From assembly GCA_045587445.1 (NCBI GenBank), contig JAZNCH010000037.1:1-25910 (forward strand): a DNA stretch of 25,910 nucleotides, given 5' to 3'. The stretch is from RGIG1995 sp045587445. GTDB taxonomy: Bacteria; Bacillota; Clostridia; Oscillospirales; CAG-272. Positions 21,362 to 25,910 of the stretch are shown piece after piece. The stretch's first letter is position 1; the number at the start of each line of letters is the position of its first letter. A model generated the notes under the pieces. That model was not told the DNA's origin, did no database searches, and worked only from the letters and a program-made list of their open reading frames with translations. The position numbers and the translations under genes were made by a program.

Positions 21362-23092
21362 ATGGTAAAAGATAAGAAAAAGAAGACCTCTTCAAAGAAG
21401 AGCGGAGTTTCTAAAGAACTAAAATCAATAGGCGGTGCATTGCTTAAGAAAATGGCTTTAGGCGGAGCCGCAAGACTTCGTTCAAAATCCGACGAGGTCA
21501 ACAAGCTTAACGTTTTCCCTGTTCCCGACGGGGATACAGGCGATAATATGAGAATGACTATCGAAAGCGGTATTGCTGCTGTCGAAAATATGGATTCCGA
21601 TGATATTGCTGCGGTTATGAAGGCAATATCACACGGGATGCTTCTTGGTGCACGAGGTAATTCCGGTGTTATTCTTTCGCAATTTTTCTCGGGACTTTCA
21701 AAGGGACTTGATAAGTCTAAGAAGGCAGACGTTGTAACAATGGGTGAGGCTCTTAAAAAAGGTGTTGAACAGGCCTATGCTTCCGTAATGCATCCCGCAG
21801 AGGGAACAATCCTTACCGTTGCACGTGAATCGGTTGAATATGCGGTTAACAGAATTAATGCACAAAGTACGATAAGGTCTCTTTTCGGGGACCTCGTAAA
21901 AGAAATGTACGCTTCTCTTGAAAGAACTCCCGAGGCTTTGGAAGTTCTCAAAGAGGCGGGCGTCGTTGACAGTGGCGGTGCGGGTCTTTTCTACATAATG
22001 GACGGTTTCAACAGAGTTCTTAACGGTGAACAGATTAGTTTCGAGTCCACAATGGAAATTCCGAAAGTTAATACTGCACCGATAAATTCGGATTTCGGTC
22101 CCGACAGTGTTATGGAGTATGGCTACTGTACGGAGCTTCTTATCCAACTTATGAACGCTAAGACAGACGTTGATAGCTTTGATATAGAACCGCTTAAGGC
22201 GTTTTTGGGGGGAATTGGTAATTCTGTAGTTTGCTTTAAGACCGAAAGCATTGTAAAGCTGCATGTTCACACAATGACACCCGAAAAGGTGCTTGAATAT
22301 TGCCGAGGCTTTGGTGAGTTCATTACAATAAAGATTGAAAATATGTCATTACAGCACACAGAATCCCAAGAAATACCTGAGGGTGAGGCTGAGGTTAAAG
22401 CGGAATCTGCCAAGAAGGCTCCTGATAAAAAATACGGTATAGTTGCTGTAACAAACGGTCCCGGTGTTGAAGCACTTTTTAAAGAACTTGGAACAGACGA
22501 GATAGTTCAGGGAGGTCAAACGCAGAACCCTTCAACTAACGATTTTCTCGATGCATTTGAAAAGGTATCTGCAGAGCATATATTTGTATTTCCCAATAAT
22601 GGAAATATTATAATGGCGGCGACGCAAGCTGCTGAGATATACGATAAGGCAAAGGTACACGTTATTCCGAGTAAGAATATCGGTACGGGATATGTTGCGG
22701 TATCGTCAGCAGAGCTTAGCAATGATAATGTAGACGCTATTATTGAAGATATGATGAAAGCTATGAAGAGGGTTACTGCGGGTTACGTTTCTCCATCTAT
22801 ACGTGATGCCGATATGAATGGGGTTCATATAAAGAATGGCGACACTATTGGTATTATTGAAAAGCAGATAGTAGTATCAGAACCCGACCGTCTTGAAGCT
22901 GCAAAACTTCTCGTATCAATGCTTTTGAGTGCAGAAGGAAAGTTTATGATTACTGCATTTACAGGTAAAGATTCGGATTCTGACGAATGTATGGCTCTTG
23001 AGACTTATATTAAAGAGGTTCATCCGTCTGTAGAGATTTATTTCGTTGACGGCGGACAGGAAGTATATCCCTATATTTTTGTTGCAGAATAA
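21362..23092 (+). CDS. fakA: FakA-like fatty acid kinase (DhaL/Dak2 plus DegV-like domain)
   Basis: FakA phosphorylates fatty acids held by FakB, feeding acyl-phosphate into phospholipid synthesis. The 576-aa product has a DhaL (Dak2) kinase domain at about 22-230 with the Mg-ATP motif NVFPVPDGDTGDNM (50-63), HGMLLGARGNSGVILSQF and SGGAGL, followed by a linker and a C-terminal DegV-like domain (about 270-576) containing VFPNNGN. The N-terminus has about 18 Lys/Ser-rich residues before the domain, longer than usual. AAAAGGGA precedes the ATG. It sits between FakB and a MarR regulator, so this looks like a complete exogenous fatty-acid activation unit; PlsX/PlsY are not in the window. Confidence 0.9.
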   Translation: MVKDKKKKTSSKKSGVSKELKSIGGALLKKMALGGAARLRSKSDEVNKLNVFPVPDGDTGDNMRMTIESGIAAVENMDSDDIAAVMKAISHGMLLGARGNSGVILSQFFSGLSKGLDKSKKADVVTMGEALKKGVEQAYASVMHPAEGTILTVARESVEYAVNRINAQSTIRSLFGDLVKEMYASLERTPEALEVLKEAGVVDSGGAGLFYIMDGFNRVLNGEQISFESTMEIPKVNTAPINSDFGPDSVMEYGYCTELLIQLMNAKTDVDSFDIEPLKAFLGGIGNSVVCFKTESIVKLHVHTMTPEKVLEYCRGFGEFITIKIENMSLQHTESQEIPEGEAEVKAESAKKAPDKKYGIVAVTNGPGVEALFKELGTDEIVQGGQTQNPSTNDFLDAFEKVSAEHIFVFPNNGNIIMAATQAAEIYDKAKVHVIPSKNIGTGYVAVSSAELSNDNVDAIIEDMMKAMKRVTAGYVSPSIRDADMNGVHIKNGDTIGIIEKQIVVSEPDRLEAAKLLVSMLLSAEGKFMITAFTGKDSDSDECMALETYIKEVHPSVEIYFVDGGQEVYPYIFVAE

Positions 23093-23114
23093 AACATAAG
23101 AAACGGTGGATAAA

Positions 23115-23564
23115 ATGAAAGAAAGATTTAAACTGTTTACGGTTTTAATGACTAAGACTAGACGAAGTATTCAAAGAATTAAAACTGAAGAAATGGCTGA
23201 ATATAACTTGAAGAGTCCTCACGTTTCATGTCTTTACTATTTGTATTTGTACGGAAATATGACGGCAACCGAGCTATGCGAAATATGCGATGAGGATAAG
23301 GCGGCCATATCACGTTCAATAGTTCAACTTGAAACCGAAGGATACGTTGAATATCCCGATGGGGCTAAGAAGAGATACAGAGCAACTATGCAGTTGACTG
23401 AAAAGGGAAGAATGATTGCAGAGCGTTTGTCTCGTAAGATAGATACAGTACTTGACGAGGCAGGAGAGGGCTTATCGGAAGAGGATAGAGTTATTTTTTA
23501 CCGCAGTCTTGCACTTATCAGCAATAATCTTGAGAATATTTGTAAAAAATATGATAAACAATAA
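23115..23564 (+). CDS. MarR family transcriptional regulator
   Basis: This 149-aa winged-helix regulator shows the MarR pattern: an N-terminal dimerisation helix, recognition region MTATELCEICDEDKAAISRS followed by IVQLETEGYVEY, a basic wing (DGAKKRYRATMQLTEKG) and C-terminal dimer helices. The ATG at 23115 is preferred to the GTG at 23106, which overlaps the only ribosome-site-like bases (GGTGG, 23105-23109). It follows FakA by 22 bp. In streptococci the MarR protein FabT controls fatty-acid genes, so control of this operon by lipid status is a reasonable guess, but the protein is not demonstrably FabT. Confidence 0.85.
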   Translation: MKERFKLFTVLMTKTRRSIQRIKTEEMAEYNLKSPHVSCLYYLYLYGNMTATELCEICDEDKAAISRSIVQLETEGYVEYPDGAKKRYRATMQLTEKGRMIAERLSRKIDTVLDEAGEGLSEEDRVIFYRSLALISNNLENICKKYDKQ

Positions 23565-23582
23565 TTGAGGCAAAAATAGTAA

Positions 23583-24296
23583 ATGAAGATAAAAGCAGTA
23601 CTGTTTGATCTCGACGGAACGCTTTTGCCGATGGATCAGGAAAGATTTTTCAAAGAGTATTTCAAGCTCCTTGCAACCAAGCTGTATCCTTACGGTTACG
23701 ATGATGCCCAAAAACTTATAAAGATTATTTGGGGCGGCGTTAACGCAGTCGAGAAAAACGATGGAAGCAAGTTGAATGAAGTGGTCTTTTGGGATTTTTT
23801 TAACAAAGGTTTTCCCGAGAAAGAGGCGGCTAAAATTGAAATTATGCGAGAGTTCTATTTGAATGAATTTCAAAAGTTAAAAGCTATTTGTGGATATAAT
23901 CCCGATGCCGAAAAGACGGTGAAAGCTATTAAGGAAAAGGGACTCCTTACCGTTGTTGCTACAAAACCGATATTTCCCGATGAGGCCAACCTAAGCCGTA
24001 TGAATTGGGCGGGACTTGACGCTAACGATTTTGAGTTTTATACTTCCTATGACAAGTGTTGTTTTTGCAAACCCGACGTTAGATACTATAAAGAAATAGC
24101 GGAAAAATTAGGAGTTCTACCCGAAGAATGTCTTATGGTAGGAAATGACGTTTCCGAAGATATGACGGCGGAAAGAATCGGAATGAAAGTATTTCTGCTT
24201 ACCGACTCCTTGATAAACAGCGAGAATAAAGATATTTCCTGCTACAAATCGGGTAGCTTTGCAGAGCTTCTTGAATATATTGATACTTTAATTTAA
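23583..24296 (+). CDS. HAD superfamily phosphatase (phosphoglycolate phosphatase-like)
   Basis: This 237-aa HAD hydrolase has motif I DLDGTLL with nucleophile D9 and acid D11, a helical cap (about 16-90), motif II in VVATKP with Thr and nearby Lys, and motif III/IV in KPDVRYYKEI and GNDVSEDM. The pattern resembles Gph and related small-molecule phosphatases, but substrate cannot be assigned. It lies 18 bp after the MarR gene and is followed by a strong terminator, so it is the last gene of the FakB-FakA-MarR run. TGAGG upstream is a weak ribosome site. Confidence 0.87.
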   Translation: MKIKAVLFDLDGTLLPMDQERFFKEYFKLLATKLYPYGYDDAQKLIKIIWGGVNAVEKNDGSKLNEVVFWDFFNKGFPEKEAAKIEIMREFYLNEFQKLKAICGYNPDAEKTVKAIKEKGLLTVVATKPIFPDEANLSRMNWAGLDANDFEFYTSYDKCCFCKPDVRYYKEIAEKLGVLPEECLMVGNDVSEDMTAERIGMKVFLLTDSLINSENKDISCYKSGSFAELLEYIDTLI

Positions 24297-24301
24297 ATGA
24301 A

Positions 24302-24341
24302 AATATCCGATATGGATTAATACCATGTCGGATATTTTTTT
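24302..24341 (+). terminator. Terminator of the Fak operon
   Basis: A 14-bp stem (24302-24315 with 24323-24336, one G-U pair), 7-base loop and a run of T ending at 24341. Confidence 0.9.
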
Positions 24342-24436
24342 CAAGGTTTTGCAGAGTTAATATTCAGATGCACAGCTCAGATATTCAAAGTTTTTGGGGT
24401 TTTACCCCTTTTTTCAAAAAGGGGTAAGAGAAAAAA

Positions 24437-24469
24437 ACAAAAAATCCCGTTTTAAAAACGGGATTTTTT
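24437..24469. terminator. Bidirectional terminator downstream of the SDR gene
   Basis: AATCCCGTTTT (from 24443) pairs with AAAACGGGATT, flanked by A6 and T6. On the minus strand it directly follows the SDR stop (24485) and ends in a long T run. A second hairpin, TTACCCC...GGGGTAA (about 24402-24427), lies to the left of it. Confidence 0.82.
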
Positions 24470-24484
24470 AATATAAAAAACCAA

Positions 24485-25234
24485 TTAGGGCTTAAGCTTA
24501 ACGCCACCGGATACAACGAGTGTATTACCTGTAAGCCAAGAAGAGTCGTCACTTGCAAGGAATGAAACAACGGAAGCAATTTCAGAGGGATCACCGAGTC
24601 TCTGTGCGGGAGAACCAGCAATTCTCTGTTTCATAATATCCTCGGGGATAGTATTAAGAATATCAGTAGCAATCATACCGGGAGCGATGGCATTAACCGT
24701 AATATTCTTTCTTGCACTTTCGAGAGCGAGTGTTCTTGTAAAGCCTTCGATAGCAGCCTTTGCAGCGGCGTAGTTACACTGACCAACGTTACCCATAGCA
24801 GATACGGAAGAAATGTTAACGATCTTACCGTAAGAACGGTCTCTCATGCCGGGAATAACTTCCTGACAGCAGTAGAACGTGCCGAAGAAGTGAACATCCA
24901 TAACGAGTTTTGCCTGATCAACAGTCATCTTGTGGAACATAGCGTCTCTTGTAATACCTGCGTTGTTAACGAGGATGTCAACTCTGCCGAATTTTGCGAA
25001 TACTGTTTCAAATGCTGTATGTACGTCTTCTTGAGAAGCAACATTACACTTAACAGCGATAACGCGGTTTCCTGTGGGGTCCAGTTCTTTTGCAGTAGCA
25101 TTACCGAGTTCCTCATTCATTTCGAGTATTGCAACGCCTGCTACGTCATCTTCGAGTAAACGTTTAACAATAGCTTTACCTATACCCTTACCTGCGCCTG
25201 TAACAACGGCGTATTTGTTAGTTAATTTTCCCAT
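24485..25234 (-). CDS. SDR family 3-oxoacyl/3-hydroxyacyl dehydrogenase (FabG-like)
   Basis: This 249-aa NAD(P)-dependent oxidoreductase has the classical SDR layout: cofactor motif TGAGKGIG (12-19), NNAG (90-93), catalytic S143, Y155 and K159 (YAAAK) and the C-terminal substrate loop after PGM. The residue usually Asn in the catalytic tetrad appears to be His (H115 in DVHFFGTF), a pattern also seen in MFE-2-type 3-hydroxyacyl-CoA dehydrogenases. AAAGGAG precedes the ATG. It lies 39 bp after a CoA-transferase gene on the same strand, so a CoA-thioester substrate is at least as likely as an acyl-ACP in fatty acid synthesis. Family certain; substrate open. Confidence 0.9.
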   Translation of the reverse strand: MGKLTNKYAVVTGAGKGIGKAIVKRLLEDDVAGVAILEMNEELGNATAKELDPTGNRVIAVKCNVASQEDVHTAFETVFAKFGRVDILVNNAGITRDAMFHKMTVDQAKLVMDVHFFGTFYCCQEVIPGMRDRSYGKIVNISSVSAMGNVGQCNYAAAKAAIEGFTRTLALESARKNITVNAIAPGMIATDILNTIPEDIMKQRIAGSPAQRLGDPSEIASVVSFLASDDSSWLTGNTLVVSGGVKLKP

Positions 25235-25273
25235 AGTTTTTCTCCTTTAATATATTATATGGTTTCAAAGTTT

Positions 25274-25910
25274 TTAATTTTTTTCGCCTGTGTAAACAGC
25301 ACCGCTTTCTTCCATTGCGGCAATTTGTTCTTTGGTGTAACCCATACCGAGAAGAACGGATTCTGTATCTGCGCCAACCTTGGGGGCGGGTTTAGTTACT
25401 ATCTCGCCTACAGTTTCCATTTCGATAGGAGGAGTAGGCATAGTAACGGTTTCGCCGTTAGGGCAGGTCATATATTCAAGATAACCATTAGCCCAAGCCT
25501 GTTCGTCGGTTGTAACATCGCTGAAGTGATTCATTCTTATAAGGGGAAGGTCATATTCTTTGGCAAGTTCTGACCATTCAGCCATGGTCTTCGTCTTGTA
25601 AGCATCGACAAACAATTGATAAAGCTCTAATCCGTTTTTGAGTCTTGCATCTCTCGTGTTATATCTTTCATCGTCAACAAGGTCGGGTCTGCCAATCATA
25701 TTGAATATTTTGGGCAGAGCAACAGAAACCTGACCGGTTGCAAGGTAGAACCAGTCGCCGTCTTTTGTTGCGTAACAGCCACCGGGAGGCTCAACCTGCA
25801 TACGTGATCTTGGAAATTCGCGTCCCCAGGGCTTTTGAGCAATAATTTCCATTGTACCCATTGTGAATATACCTGTATGGTAAAGACTTGCTTTTACACA
25901 TTCGCCTTTA
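25274..25910 (-). CDS. Family III CoA-transferase (CaiB/BaiF), 3' part, cut by window end
   Basis: The visible C-terminal ~211 residues match CaiB/BaiF transferases, which move CoA between carboxylic acids through a covalent Asp intermediate. Recognisable parts are the GCYATKDGDWFYLATGQ strand, IGRPDLVDDERY with TRDARLKN, and a C-terminal block ending in GADTESVLLGMGYTKEQI. The frame is open through the window edge (before the Met at 25861 it reads KGECVKASLYHTGIFT), so the true start and the catalytic Asp region lie outside. It precedes the SDR gene and probably forms an operon with it. Substrate cannot be told; related enzymes act on carnitine, bile acids, 2-hydroxy acids and aryl-lactates. 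Confidence 0.9.
   Translation of the reverse strand, partial: KGECVKASLYHTGIFTMGTMEIIAQKPWGREFPRSRMQVEPPGGCYATKDGDWFYLATGQVSVALPKIFNMIGRPDLVDDERYNTRDARLKNGLELYQLFVDAYKTKTMAEWSELAKEYDLPLIRMNHFSDVTTDEQAWANGYLEYMTCPNGETVTMPTPPIEMETVGEIVTKPAPKVGADTESVLLGMGYTKEQIAAMEESGAVYTGEKN

Overview
The window looks like the chromosome of an anaerobic, low-to-moderate GC Firmicute of the class Clostridia, most likely a Lachnospiraceae- or Ruminococcaceae-type gut organism. The evidence is the gene content: a CdaR-like regulator next to ftsEX, a PcsB-like M23 hydrolase, a flavodiiron protein with a fused rubredoxin, superoxide reductase, and FakA/FakB fatty acid kinase parts. Strong AGGAGG-type ribosome sites and TTGACA-N17-TATAAT promoters fit this. 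Species cannot be named from sequence alone.

Layout. (1) 1-9550 is core housekeeping, all on +: prmA, rsmE, a CdaR-like regulator, then a tight run ftsE-ftsX-M23 hydrolase-ctpA-greA-lysS. ftsE and ftsX overlap, and FtsEX plus the coiled-coil M23 protein form a recognised cell-division hydrolase activation module. (2) 9551-11740 is a compact type II restriction-modification unit: a D12-class adenine methyltransferase on + convergent with a C-protein/endonuclease pair on -. It sits between lysS and a strong hairpin, has a 15-bp direct repeat at both edges, and carries a C-box-like operator in the C promoter. (3) 11748-16145 is accessory: an Imm26-like protein on -, a 430-bp AT-rich intergenic stretch with degenerate ~10-bp repeats and an orphan Shine-Dalgarno sequence, and a three-gene + operon of a large unknown membrane protein, a LemA-family protein and a small membrane protein. 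The small gene shows an apparent -1 frameshift at an A6 run. (4) 16199-20280 is an oxygen/NO/superoxide defence block: a Crp/Fnr regulator divergent from a flavodiiron-flavin reductase-rubredoxin fusion, then desulfoferrodoxin, a 52-aa rubredoxin and a ZIP transporter. (5) 20340-24341 is a fatty-acid-kinase block: DegV/FakB, FakA-like protein, MarR regulator and a HAD phosphatase. (6) 24437-25910, on -, holds an SDR dehydrogenase and the 3' part of a family III (CaiB/BaiF) CoA-transferase.

The best candidates for undescribed biology are the LemA operon (13267-16145), whose first and third products I cannot assign, and the small R-M island with repeat-flanked edges. No tRNA, rRNA, CRISPR array or complete insertion sequence was seen. 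All calls come from reading the sequence; no database search was run.
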